Assembly (NCBI GenBank): GCA_964592755.1
Contig: CAZQFS010000112.1
Coordinates: 1-9,443, forward strand
Direction: 5' to 3'
DNA from: CAZQFS01 sp964592755
GTDB taxonomy: Bacteria > Hydrothermota > Tepidihabitantia > Tepidihabitantales > Tepidihabitantaceae
Length of the DNA: 9,443 nt
The position numbers and the translations under genes are program-made. The notes below the pieces were generated by a model, which saw only the letters and a list, made by a program, of their open reading frames with translations, was not told where the DNA came from and made no database searches. Shown in pieces: positions 1-7,671 of this stretch. Position 1 is the first letter of the stretch, and the number at the start of each line of letters is the position of its first letter.

Positions 1-2480
1 CGGATTCCGAGCAGCCAGGATGCGAAGACAGTCCGGCGGCCGAGACGCTGATAGTTGCGCCAGTCAACGAAGAGGTCCTGGAACTGCCGGTCGGAAAGGA
101 ACGATGCGTCGGCCCCCACTCTCGTTCTGGTTCCTCGCGCCGGGCCATAACCGTCCCAGTACGTGTTGTCGAAGACCAAGGCAGGACTGGCGTACGTTAC
201 CCACTCGCCGTAGCTCAGCTCCCGGTCCCAGCCGACATAATCCGGGCCGACGTACCAGGAGTAGCTGTCTACCCGGCTGCTGTACAGAGTAAGGCCGAGT
301 TCGGTCCGGATGAACCGGTTGAACGGGTAACCGGCAAGTACCTGCCCGCCCCGGTTGGTCCGGTCCACCCGGTATCGGTACGGGTAATACAGCGGCACGT
401 CGAAGAACTGGAACAGGGCAAAGCCGTAATCTACCCGATAGGGGAGGAGCCAGTACTGGAGCAGCAGGTTGGAGTTGAGGATATCGCCGTAGAGGTCGGT
501 GTAGAGGTCGAACCGATGGTCGCCCAGGATATCGCTGAAGCCGAGGTTGAGTGTACCGGCAAAGCCGGCCGACGGGCCGATGCCGTATGAGGCCGAACCG
601 ACCGCGTAGTCGAGGGACAAGTTGAAGCCTACCGGCCTGACCCGGCCGAAATCGAGTCCTGCTTTTTCAAAGGCCAGCGTATCAAGTGGGACAGCCAGGC
701 CATCGCCCGAGTCGGCCGGTATCTTCTCGAGCGGGTCGAGCATGACCGCGACGTCCCAGCCGACATTCGAGTAGTAGGAGAAAACCAGCTTGCGGTCGTC
801 CCGGGAGAGTGACAGGTGGGCTGCATCGCCGAGCAGGCCGGTTCGACGGACAACCTTCTTCTCAGCCAGGGAGTAGACGTAGACGTTGCTCGCCGAGTCG
901 GACGCGGCATAAAGCAGATGCTCGCCCGAATGGGTGAACACCGGATGCGAAAGCTGCTCGCTGCGTCCGGTGAGCCGCTCGGCGGCGCCGGACCTGTGGC
1001 GCAGCCAGACCGCATACGACCCAGGAGACCACTTGCTGCCCGGGTCGGGCCGGTCGGAGACAAAGGCAATCGTCTCGCCGGCCGGCGAGTACGCCGGGTC
1101 ACGGTCGTCGTACATGTCGTAGGTAACGCGGCGGGGTTCACCGCCGGCCGTATCGACTTCGTAGATGTCGCTGAATCCGTTCTTGACGCCGACAAACGCA
1201 ACTCGACTGCCGTCCGGCGAGAAGCAGGGGCTCGCGACCGCGTCGAGGTTGCCGAAAACGCGTCGGGTTACACGACCGCTTGCGTAGTCAACAAGCGCCA
1301 GGTTGTCCCGGCCGGCAGAAGTGGTAACGACCGCGATGGTGCGCTCGTCCGGGGACCAGGCCAGACCGGGCCGCAGCAGATGCATCGCCTCAAAACCGCC
1401 CGACCGTTCGCCCCGAATCAGTCGTTTCAACACCCGGCCGTCAAGGGCCGAGATGACGTAGATGTCGACGTATTCGTGCCGGTCAGATACCATGGCGATT
1501 CTGGTGCCGCTGGGTGAGATGGCCGGCCCGGTGTTGTAGACCGAACGGTCTTCGACGTGGTTCGTCAACCGTTCGGCAAGCTGGTCGAAGTTGCGGAGTC
1601 TGGTGACCTGGGGCCAGTAGCGGACACGGAGCCATTCCTCCCACTCGCGCGAGAACCGCTCGACCGTGAGGCCGAAGACCGCGGAAAAGGTGGTCGCGAG
1701 ATTGCGGCGGCGGGCGAGCACGTGGAGGAACTCGTAGACCTTCTTGCGGCCATACTTGTCGGCGACGTAGTTGAAGAACGACTCGCCCTGACGGTAGACG
1801 AGGTAGCCCATGTTGTCGTTCAACTGGTGCAGGGGCACGACCCTGTTGTTCAGTACCAGGTCGCGCATGAATGTCTCGGAGCTGACGTTGGCCCAGCCGG
1901 ACTGGAACTCGGCGAACCCTTCCAGCACCCAGAGCGGAACCTGAAACTCGTCCACTGCACCGAGCAGGGCGGCCAGCCGGGAGCGGAAGAACATCCGGAA
2001 CTCGAAGATGTGGGTGAGCTCGTGGCCGATGACATGGTGGAGGTCGTTGTAGGAACCGTTGAACGGGAGGACAATGCGGTTCTTGATCAGTTCGGCAAAC
2101 CCGCCGACCCCTTCTTCGATTATCTCCAGGGTGACGTTGGTTTCGCTGAACTGGCCGGGTGAGAGGTAGAGAATCAGCGGGACCCGGTCCTCGAGCTCCA
2201 GGCCCAGGTCGCGGGAGATAGCGCGGTAGTACTCCTCGGCCGACCGGGCGGCAAACTCGGCGAGCGCCTCGCCCCCGGGGTAGAAGAGGATACGGAAGTG
2301 GTCTGTCTCCAGGCTCTGGAACGTGTACTCCCTGGTCTGGACTTTGCTCTTGCCGAAGTAGGAGAACTGGGCAGAGGTCAGTGCCGCCGCGCCGAGCAGC
2401 AGGGCTGCGGCCCGGAGACAGGGTGGATGCCGGACAAAGGGGATGATGAGATAGTTTACTGCCGCAACCGAGTGTGTCAA
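1..2480 (-). CDS. Secreted metalloprotease / TolB-like beta-propeller / outer-membrane beta-barrel fusion protein (3' end outside window)
   Basis: The reading frame is open from 2480 to the left edge, 826 complete codons with no stop seen. Its C-terminus lies outside the window. The first plausible start is TTG at 2480, which overlaps the upstream asparaginase stop as TTGA; no clear SD precedes it, so the start is the least certain part. Residues 1-37 look like a Sec signal peptide, with a hydrophobic core AAALLLGAAAL and probable cleavage at TSA|QF. Residues about 55-310 form a peptidase MA-like (gluzincin) domain: HELTH at 153-157 and WVLEGFAEF at 184-192, where E187 is the likely third zinc ligand. 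Residues about 315-590 carry repeated ISPSGTRIAMVSD / FSPDGSRVAFVG / YSPAGETIAFVSD motifs of TolB/PD40 propeller blades. From about 605 onward, alternating aromatic strands with GFSDILGDHRFDLYTDLYGD resemble the Omp85/D15 barrel. Inferred role: an outer-membrane-anchored protease or assembly factor. Substrate unknown. Confidence 0.85.
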   Translation of the reverse strand, partial: MTHSVAAVNYLIIPFVRHPPCLRAAALLLGAAALTSAQFSYFGKSKVQTREYTFQSLETDHFRILFYPGGEALAEFAARSAEEYYRAISRDLGLELEDRVPLILYLSPGQFSETNVTLEIIEEGVGGFAELIKNRIVLPFNGSYNDLHHVIGHELTHIFEFRMFFRSRLAALLGAVDEFQVPLWVLEGFAEFQSGWANVSSETFMRDLVLNNRVVPLHQLNDNMGYLVYRQGESFFNYVADKYGRKKVYEFLHVLARRRNLATTFSAVFGLTVERFSREWEEWLRVRYWPQVTRLRNFDQLAERLTNHVEDRSVYNTGPAISPSGTRIAMVSDRHEYVDIYVISALDGRVLKRLIRGERSGGFEAMHLLRPGLAWSPDERTIAVVTTSAGRDNLALVDYASGRVTRRVFGNLDAVASPCFSPDGSRVAFVGVKNGFSDIYEVDTAGGEPRRVTYDMYDDRDPAYSPAGETIAFVSDRPDPGSKWSPGSYAVWLRHRSGAAERLTGRSEQLSHPVFTHSGEHLLYAASDSASNVYVYSLAEKKVVRRTGLLGDAAHLSLSRDDRKLVFSYYSNVGWDVAVMLDPLEKIPADSGDGLAVPLDTLAFEKAGLDFGRVRPVGFNLSLDYAVGSASYGIGPSAGFAGTLNLGFSDILGDHRFDLYTDLYGDILNSNLLLQYWLLPYRVDYGFALFQFFDVPLYYPYRYRVDRTNRGGQVLAGYPFNRFIRTELGLTLYSSRVDSYSWYVGPDYVGWDRELSYGEWVTYASPALVFDNTYWDGYGPARGTRTRVGADASFLSDRQFQDLFVDWRNYQRLGRRTVFASWLLGI

Positions 2481-3427
2481 ACGCCCGAAACCGGTCTGGG
2501 TTTGGGGCTCTTGTCTTCGGTGAACAGGAAGATGCGTTCGGCGACCTTGTAACCCCAGGCCATGTCCGGCGTGGTGTGTCCGTAGCAGATTCCGGCTCGT
2601 GCGTCAAAACCGACCGCTCCGAGCCTGATCTTGCGCCGCCGAGCCTCGGATATGACCAGGGTCAGGGCCACGGAGGCAGGCATAGTCATCATTCGGTCGA
2701 CGACATCCTTGGCAATGAGGCGGCGCATGATTTCTTCGCCGTGTCCGGTGCAGGTCACCGCGCCGCTCGGAGCCGCATAGGTTCCGGCACCGAGAATCGC
2801 CGAGTCACCGACCCGGCCGCGCATCCGGCCGGTGATGCCGCCGCTTGAGGTCGCCACGGCGAGGTTGCCACGTTTGTCGATGGCCACGGCACCGACCGTG
2901 CCCAAGTGCCCGTCATCAGTGCCGGATGCAACCTGGCTCGCCGTGGTTCGGCTCAGTTTCGGGAAGTAGGGCGAGCCTTCGGCCAGTACCTTGTCAAGTC
3001 TGGCCCGGGACCGCTCGGTAACGACGTCGCACTCGGCCAGACCCAGTTTGCGGGCGAACTGAACCGCACCCTCGCCGCCGAGCAGCAGATGGTCGGTTTC
3101 GGTCATCACCTTGTGTGCAACCAGGACAGGGTTCTTCACCCGGACCAGTCCGGTGACCCCACCGAACCGGCCGTCCTGCGTCATGACCGAAGCATCCATC
3201 TCGGCCACGCCGTCAATAGTCAGGTTGGAGCCGGTCCCGCAGTTGAACAGCGGGTTGTCTTCCATGATGCGCACCGCGGTGACGACCGCCTCCAGGCAAC
3301 TGGCGCTCTGGCGGAGCAGACGGTAGCCTTCTTCGATTGCCTCGGTCAGACCTGCGGCAGCAGCCGGCTTGTCCTCGATGATGCCGGCGCCGCCGTGGCA
3401 GATTATGCCGAGTGTAGTTCCGAGCAT
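2477..3427 (-). CDS. Isoaspartyl peptidase / plant-type L-asparaginase (Ntn hydrolase, T2 family)
   Basis: A 316-residue protein with the full length of the IaaA/asparaginase T2 family, which autocleaves into alpha and beta chains and hydrolyses isoaspartyl dipeptides and/or asparagine. N-terminal HGGAG (11-15) and NCGTGSNLT (62-70) match conserved alpha-chain motifs. The catalytic Thr is T177 in GTVGAVAID (176-184), the new N-terminus after autoproteolysis. TSSGGITGRMRGRVGDS (193-209) and CTGHGE are the substrate-pocket motifs. There is no signal peptide, so it is cytoplasmic. The start is ATG at 3427, preceded by a strong AGGAGG at 3433-3438 that overlaps the mutM stop, suggesting coupled translation. 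The next gene appears to start inside this gene's stop codon. Whether isoaspartyl peptidase or asparaginase activity dominates cannot be read from sequence. Confidence 0.93.
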   Translation of the reverse strand: MLGTTLGIICHGGAGIIEDKPAAAAGLTEAIEEGYRLLRQSASCLEAVVTAVRIMEDNPLFNCGTGSNLTIDGVAEMDASVMTQDGRFGGVTGLVRVKNPVLVAHKVMTETDHLLLGGEGAVQFARKLGLAECDVVTERSRARLDKVLAEGSPYFPKLSRTTASQVASGTDDGHLGTVGAVAIDKRGNLAVATSSGGITGRMRGRVGDSAILGAGTYAAPSGAVTCTGHGEEIMRRLIAKDVVDRMMTMPASVALTLVISEARRRKIRLGAVGFDARAGICYGHTTPDMAWGYKVAERIFLFTEDKSPKPRPVSGV

Positions 3428-3432
3428 GTTGA

Positions 3433-3438
3433 CCTCCT
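3433..3438 (-). promoter_or_regulatory. Strong ribosome binding site of the asparaginase gene, overlapping the mutM stop
   Basis: The minus strand reads AGGAGG, then TCAAC, then ATG (3425-3427). The preceding mutM stop TAG occupies 3437-3439, so stop codon and SD share bases. This decides the asparaginase start and suggests translational coupling. Confidence 0.85.
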
Positions 3439-4273
3439 ATCGCTGACAGACCGGACAGAATCTTGCTCCCCGGCCGTGGACGGTGACGCGCGTTACCGTG
3501 CCTGAACAGCCTGCTCGCCGGCACGGTTTGCCTTCGCGGCCGAATACAGCCAGGCGTTCCTGGAACCGACCTCGGGCCTGGTCGGGCAGGAGGTAGCGGC
3601 CGTCGGAAAGCGTCGTGCCGCACCACCTGATGCCGTCGTGCAGTACCCCTCTCAGTGCCGCAGCAAGCCGGCGGACTTCGGCGTGGGTGAGTCGTCCTGC
3701 GGCCCGGGTGGGTCTGAGTCGGGCGCGGAACAAAGCCTCGTCTGAGTAGATGTTCCCAACGCCGCAGCAGACACGCTGGTCGAGCAGCAGGCTCTTGATG
3801 CTCGCCCTTCTGCCGCGCAGCCTGTCGGCCAGGTACTCATCGGTGAATCGGGATGAGACCGGCTCAAGGCCCATCCGGTTCAGACTCGAAAGCGGGCCGG
3901 CAGGGTCAGTCCTGTGGTCGAGATACACCCGACCGAGCGCCCGGGGCTCGATGAAACTGAGGCTCGGGCCCCGGGCGAGTTCAAGCCGCAGTCGTTCGAA
4001 TCGGGCCGGTTCGTCGTCTGAGGTCAGCTCAAGGTGGCCGCTAAGGCGCAGATGGAACGCGAGACGCCAGCCTTGGTCCAGTTCCGCGAGCAAGTACTTG
4101 CCTCGGCGCGATAGTCCGGTGATCGTATGGCCGGCAACCTTCTTCTGAAACGTGGCTGAGTCAGGGTAGCCGATGATGTCAGGTCGCCAGACCTGCGCCC
4201 GCACGATTGTCTGCCCGACCAGGTGGGGCTTGAGCCGGCGCCGGATGGTTTCGACTTCAGGTAGTTCAGGCAA
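3437..4273 (-). CDS. mutM: Formamidopyrimidine/8-oxoguanine DNA glycosylase-lyase (Fpg/MutM)
   Basis: A 278-residue base-excision-repair enzyme that removes oxidised purines and nicks the abasic site. The N-terminus PELPEVET puts catalytic Pro2 and Glu3 in place; K59 in SRRGKYLL is the conserved beta-domain lysine. The helix-two-turn-helix lies at about 160-185, with GVGNIYSDEALF at 171-182 including N174. The C-terminal zinc finger has Cys 251, 256, 273 and 276 with R268 in the GR turn. The first Cys pair is spaced C-x4-C rather than the common C-x2-C. Positions usually Met and Phe in the void-filling triad are Leu77 and Leu113; Arg111 is kept. The start must be TTG at 4271-4273, because Pro2 has to be the mature N-terminus. 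No SD is visible and a 39-nt gap separates it from the protease gene upstream. Confidence 0.96.
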   Translation of the reverse strand: MPELPEVETIRRRLKPHLVGQTIVRAQVWRPDIIGYPDSATFQKKVAGHTITGLSRRGKYLLAELDQGWRLAFHLRLSGHLELTSDDEPARFERLRLELARGPSLSFIEPRALGRVYLDHRTDPAGPLSSLNRMGLEPVSSRFTDEYLADRLRGRRASIKSLLLDQRVCCGVGNIYSDEALFRARLRPTRAAGRLTHAEVRRLAAALRGVLHDGIRWCGTTLSDGRYLLPDQARGRFQERLAVFGREGKPCRRAGCSGTVTRVTVHGRGARFCPVCQR

Positions 4274-4312
4274 CGGGTCAGCAGCCCGGGTTGGTCTGAT
4301 TCCGTTCTGGCG

Positions 4313-5869
4313 CTAGCGCCTGCCGCCTTCGGTCTGACTCAGGTTCTTCATGAGTTCCGCGGTGTTGCGTGCCGGCCGGAGCAGGGCGACCGCCCGGCTG
4401 ACCTGAGGGTCACGTCGCATCCGGGCCTGGTACTCGCCCCACAGTCCCTTGGACTTGCCTGCGACCTCGCGTTCAATCTGGCCGGCAATGAAGTCGCGGC
4501 TGGAGTCGAACTCAGCACTGGTGAACTCGAGCCTCTTCTTGGTCTTCAAGTACTGACGGAATTCCTCGATGACCTCGTCGCCGGCAGTGAGGTCCTGCGC
4601 CACATCCGGATGGACGTTGACGTAGTCAACGGCGAAGTCGAAGTAGGCGTCGCGGGTGACCCGGGCGGCCAGGCTGGTCAGTTTCTCGTACGGCACATAG
4701 ATGTCGGGGACAATCGCGCCTCGGCCCCAGACCCGGCGACGCAGCCGGCCCAGGGTGTGGAACTCCTGGTCTGTTGCCTTGGTAGTGTCAAGGACCACAA
4801 CGCCATCCTTGTCGTGGGGTCGGTTGATGCAACGGCCGCTGGGCGTGTACCAGTAGGCGGTTGTCACCTTGACCGCCAGGTCCGGTCCGATTTGGTGGAT
4901 GGTCTGGACCGAGCCCTTGCCAAAGGTGGTGTCGCCCAGCGTCAGGGCACGCTCCCAGTCCTGGAGCGCACCGGCAACAATCTCGGACGCAGATGCGCTG
5001 CCGCGGTCAACCAGCACGACGAGCGGAAAGTCACCATGCCGGTCTTCGTCCTCAGAAGTGAACTCGCGGCGGCTGTCCGGCATCCGGCCGCTGGTTCGGA
5101 CAATGACCCGGCCTGCGGGCAGGAACAGGTCGGAAACGTCGCGGCCTTCAGTCAGGAGCCCGCCGCCGTTGGCGCGCAGGTCGAAGATGAGTTTCCTCGC
5201 GCCGGCAGAGAATAGTGAATCAATGGCCCGGCTGAGCTCGCGGGTCGCGGTTCGTGAGAAGTCGGCCAGTCGCACGAAGCCGATGCTGTCTTCGAGCAGG
5301 CCGGCATAGGGAACCGCCTTGATGTTGATGATTGCCCGGGTCAGCTCAAACGGCAGCAGGTCTCTCACTCCGGGCCGGGCGATTGAGACCTTGACCTTGG
5401 TGCCCGGTTCACCGCGCAGGAGCTTGACCGCGTCCTCGGTTGTGTAACCGTCGGTTGACTTCCCTTCGATGCGGGCAATCCGGTCGCCGCCGCGGATGCC
5501 GGCACGCTCGGCCGGCGTTCCCTCAATCGGGGCAATGACCGTGAGCTGGCCGTCCATGGTTCCGATGTGGATGCCAATGCCTCCGAACTGGCCTTCGGTC
5601 CGAACGCGCAGCTCTTTCAGGTCCGGTTCTTCGAGGAACTCGGTGTAGGGGTCGAGCGAGTTGAGCATTCCTTTGATTGCTTCCCGGACCAGTTTGTCCG
5701 GGTCAACCCGCTCGACATAGGTCGCGAGCACGATGTCGACGACCTGGCTGAACATCCGCAGGGTCTGCATGAAGTTCGTGCCCTTCTGGGCCCAGAGCCG
5801 ACCGAAGACGCCGCCCAGGCACAACGCCAGGACCGCGACTCCGATGACCAGCGCGACGCGTCTTCTCAT
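4313..5869 (-). CDS. S41 family C-terminal processing protease (CtpA/Prc-like)
   Basis: A 518-residue periplasmic serine protease of the carboxyl-terminal processing type, which in this family trims envelope proteins. An N-terminal signal or anchor sequence (about residues 4-27, VALVIGVAVLALCLGGVFG) exports it. Residues about 38-90 form the usual N-terminal helical segment (LNSLDPYTEFL), residues about 91-165 the PDZ domain (GGIGIHIG, GTPAERAGIRGGDRI), and about 190-360 the S41 catalytic core. The catalytic Ser is S293 in DRGSASASEIVAGAL and the Lys is K318 in FGKGSVQ with Q322, at the family's usual 25-residue Ser-Lys spacing. A C-terminal region of about 150 residues of unclear function follows. 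The ATG start overlaps the tmk stop as ATGA, a sign of translational coupling. Substrates are unknown. Confidence 0.95.
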   Translation of the reverse strand: MRRRVALVIGVAVLALCLGGVFGRLWAQKGTNFMQTLRMFSQVVDIVLATYVERVDPDKLVREAIKGMLNSLDPYTEFLEEPDLKELRVRTEGQFGGIGIHIGTMDGQLTVIAPIEGTPAERAGIRGGDRIARIEGKSTDGYTTEDAVKLLRGEPGTKVKVSIARPGVRDLLPFELTRAIINIKAVPYAGLLEDSIGFVRLADFSRTATRELSRAIDSLFSAGARKLIFDLRANGGGLLTEGRDVSDLFLPAGRVIVRTSGRMPDSRREFTSEDEDRHGDFPLVVLVDRGSASASEIVAGALQDWERALTLGDTTFGKGSVQTIHQIGPDLAVKVTTAYWYTPSGRCINRPHDKDGVVVLDTTKATDQEFHTLGRLRRRVWGRGAIVPDIYVPYEKLTSLAARVTRDAYFDFAVDYVNVHPDVAQDLTAGDEVIEEFRQYLKTKKRLEFTSAEFDSSRDFIAGQIEREVAGKSKGLWGEYQARMRRDPQVSRAVALLRPARNTAELMKNLSQTEGGRR

Positions 5870-6504
5870 TTTCTCAAGATACCCTTTCGGTTCAGCAGCT
5901 CGCAGACGTGTTGGCGGACCCTCGATTCGAGCTCGTCGGCCGGCTGAGTGCCGTCGAGAATCCTGAATCTGCCGGCCGCGCGCCGCGCCAGTTGGAGGTA
6001 GCCGGCACGCACGCGCTCATGAAATTGTACCCGCTCCTGCTCCAGTCTGTCAAGAGCTTTGTCGGCCTGGCGTTGCTGGCCGAGGGCGACCGGCAGGTCG
6101 AACAGGAACGTCAGTTGGGGCCGTGTCGCCGCAGCCGCCAGTTTGTTGAGCCGCGCCACCAGGCGAACGCCCAGGTCGCGGCCTGCGCCCTGGTAGGCAA
6201 CCGACGAGTCGAGGTACCGGTCGAGTACGACGACCCGGCCCTGACTCAAGGCGGGCATGACCAGCTCCCGGACATGCTGGCTGCGGCTGGCAAGGTAGAG
6301 GAACAGCTCGGTGCGTGCGTCCATGCCCTGAACGGCCGGGTCGAGCAGGAGCATTCGGATGCGCTCGCCGATGGCAGTGCCACCCGGCTCGCGTGAGAAG
6401 GTGGTCGGAACGGCGCGGGACTCGAGCCACTTGACCAGACGTCGCGCTTGGGTTGACTTGCCTGAGCCTTCTACACCCTCGAAGGTGATGAGGACGCCGC
6501 GCAC
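5866..6504 (-). CDS. tmk: Thymidylate kinase (dTMP kinase)
   Basis: A 212-residue cytoplasmic enzyme phosphorylating dTMP to dTDP, essential for dTTP synthesis. The P-loop is GVEGSGKST (10-18). REPGGT (38-43) and DRYLDSSVAYQGAGR (95-109) are the dTMP-binding signatures, and DLPVALG...LDRLEQE (about 137-157) spans the LID region. The frame is open further upstream into the ino1 gene, but I chose GTG at 6502-6504. It gives the typical MRGxLITFEG start and normal family length, and leaves a 13-nt gap after the ino1 stop; upstream starts would add a low-complexity Arg/Pro/Ser extension. No clear SD is visible. The 3' end overlaps the S41 protease gene by 4 nt. Confidence 0.95.
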   Translation of the reverse strand: MRGVLITFEGVEGSGKSTQARRLVKWLESRAVPTTFSREPGGTAIGERIRMLLLDPAVQGMDARTELFLYLASRSQHVRELVMPALSQGRVVVLDRYLDSSVAYQGAGRDLGVRLVARLNKLAAAATRPQLTFLFDLPVALGQQRQADKALDRLEQERVQFHERVRAGYLQLARRAAGRFRILDGTQPADELESRVRQHVCELLNRKGILRK

Positions 6505-6517
6505 GAGTGCCGCGGCC

Positions 6518-7624
6518 CTAGGCCTTCTTGGCCGCGGGCCGCGCCGGTTTGTGCCCGTGCCGACGGATGAAGGCCTCGGTTTTGTCCCGGCAGACGTCGT
6601 CCGGGAACTGGACCGGCGGGGTCTTGAAGAAATAGCTTGACGGCTCGATGATGCTGCCGGACAGGCCGGCATCGAGTGCGAGTTTGGCGCAGCGGACCGC
6701 GTCAATCATCACCCCGGCGGAGTTGGGCGAGTCCCAGACTTCCAGCTTCAGCTCGACGTTGAGCGGCACGTCACCGAAAGTCTGGCCCTCCATGCGCAGG
6801 TAGCACCACTTGCGGTCTTTGAGCCAGGCGACGTAGTCGGATGGGCCGACGTGGACGTTCTCGGCGCCGATGTCGTACTTGAGAAGCGACGTCACCGCGC
6901 CGGTCTTCGATATCTTCTTCGAGTGCAGCCGTTCCCGTTCGAGCATGTTCAGGAAGTCGGTGTTGCCACCGACGTTGAGCTGCATCGTCTTCAAGAGCTT
7001 CACACCCCGGTCGTTGAACAGGGACACAAGCATCCGGTGCACAATCGTCGCGCCGACCTGGGATTTTATGTCGTCCCCCAGTACCGGCAGGCCCGTGGCC
7101 TTGAACCGCCGATGCCAGTACTTCTGGGACGCGATGAACACAGGTATGCCGTTGACAAATGCGCACCCCGCCTTGAGTACCTGCTCGACGTACCACTTGG
7201 TCGCTTCCTCACTGCCTACCGGCAGGAAATTGACCACTACGTCGGTCTTGGTCGCCTTGAGCGCCCGGACGATATCCGCGGTCGGACCGGGCGCCTTTTC
7301 GATGACCTGAGAAAGGTAGTACCCAAGGCCGTCGTGGGTCATGCCGCGCAGGACCTTCACGCCGGTCTTGGGTACGTCGGTGAATTTCCAGGTGTTGTTT
7401 GGATAGGTGTAGATTGCCTGCGCGACGTCCTTGCCTACTTTGCGCTTGTCGATGTCGATGGCGACCGACAGTTCGACATCGCTGATGTGGTATCCGCCCA
7501 GATTCACGTGCATGATACCGGGAATCGAATCTCCCTCTTTCGCGTTTCGGTAGTAGTGCAGGCCTTGGATGAGGCTCGACGCGCAGTTGCCGATGCCGAT
7601 GATGCCGACTCTCACTTTAGACAT
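6518..7624 (-). CDS. ino1: Inositol-3-phosphate (myo-inositol-1-phosphate) synthase
   Basis: A 368-residue NAD-dependent enzyme converting glucose 6-phosphate to 1D-myo-inositol 3-phosphate, the first step of de novo inositol synthesis. The Rossmann motif is GIIGIGNCASSL (7-18). NFLPVGSE (132-139), GDDIKSQVGATIVHRM (183-198), NVGGNTDFLNM (217-227) and DSPNSAGVMIDAVRCAKLA (298-316) are the conserved family blocks, in the short form found in archaea and actinobacteria rather than the longer eukaryotic form. The last roughly 20 residues are a basic, Ala/Pro/Lys-rich tail. The start is ATG with an excellent SD (AGGAGG at 7629-7634). The 47-nt gap to the MBL gene is the largest between the operon genes, with no convincing promoter seen in it. 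The product could feed inositol lipids or compatible solutes; no partner gene is visible here. Confidence 0.95.
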   Translation of the reverse strand: MSKVRVGIIGIGNCASSLIQGLHYYRNAKEGDSIPGIMHVNLGGYHISDVELSVAIDIDKRKVGKDVAQAIYTYPNNTWKFTDVPKTGVKVLRGMTHDGLGYYLSQVIEKAPGPTADIVRALKATKTDVVVNFLPVGSEEATKWYVEQVLKAGCAFVNGIPVFIASQKYWHRRFKATGLPVLGDDIKSQVGATIVHRMLVSLFNDRGVKLLKTMQLNVGGNTDFLNMLERERLHSKKISKTGAVTSLLKYDIGAENVHVGPSDYVAWLKDRKWCYLRMEGQTFGDVPLNVELKLEVWDSPNSAGVMIDAVRCAKLALDAGLSGSIIEPSSYFFKTPPVQFPDDVCRDKTEAFIRRHGHKPARPAAKKA

Positions 7625-7628
7625 AATT

Positions 7629-7634
7629 CCTCCT
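7629..7634 (-). promoter_or_regulatory. Strong ribosome binding site of ino1
   Basis: The minus strand reads AGGAGG, then AATT, then ATG at 7622-7624. This is one of the two strongest SD sequences in the operon, next to genes lacking any clear SD, and suggests ino1 is translated independently and efficiently. Confidence 0.85.
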
Positions 7635-7671
7635 GTCGTCCTGAGTAACGACCTGGCTGTCTTCGTGCTGG

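Noticed and set aside
816..1517. A 233-codon plus-strand frame with an Asp/Val-rich product
   Set aside because: It is antisense to the propeller region, where the minus-strand frame encodes clear repeat motifs; an open antisense frame is expected in GC-rich coding DNA.
1483..2607. A 374-codon open frame on the minus strand
   Set aside because: It lies in a different frame from the gene with signal peptide, HELTH and propeller motifs. Its product is Arg/Pro-rich with no family motifs and it overlaps the end of the asparaginase gene.
4309..4320. 12-bp perfect palindrome GGCGCTAGCGCC over the S41 protease stop codon
   Set aside because: It has no loop and no T tract, and half of it is coding. 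It is too short to be a terminator and likely chance in GC-rich DNA.
6505..6705. N-terminal extension of thymidylate kinase by 67 residues
   Set aside because: It overlaps the well-conserved 3' end of ino1 and is low-complexity Ser/Arg/Pro. The GTG at 6504 gives the standard length and N-terminus.
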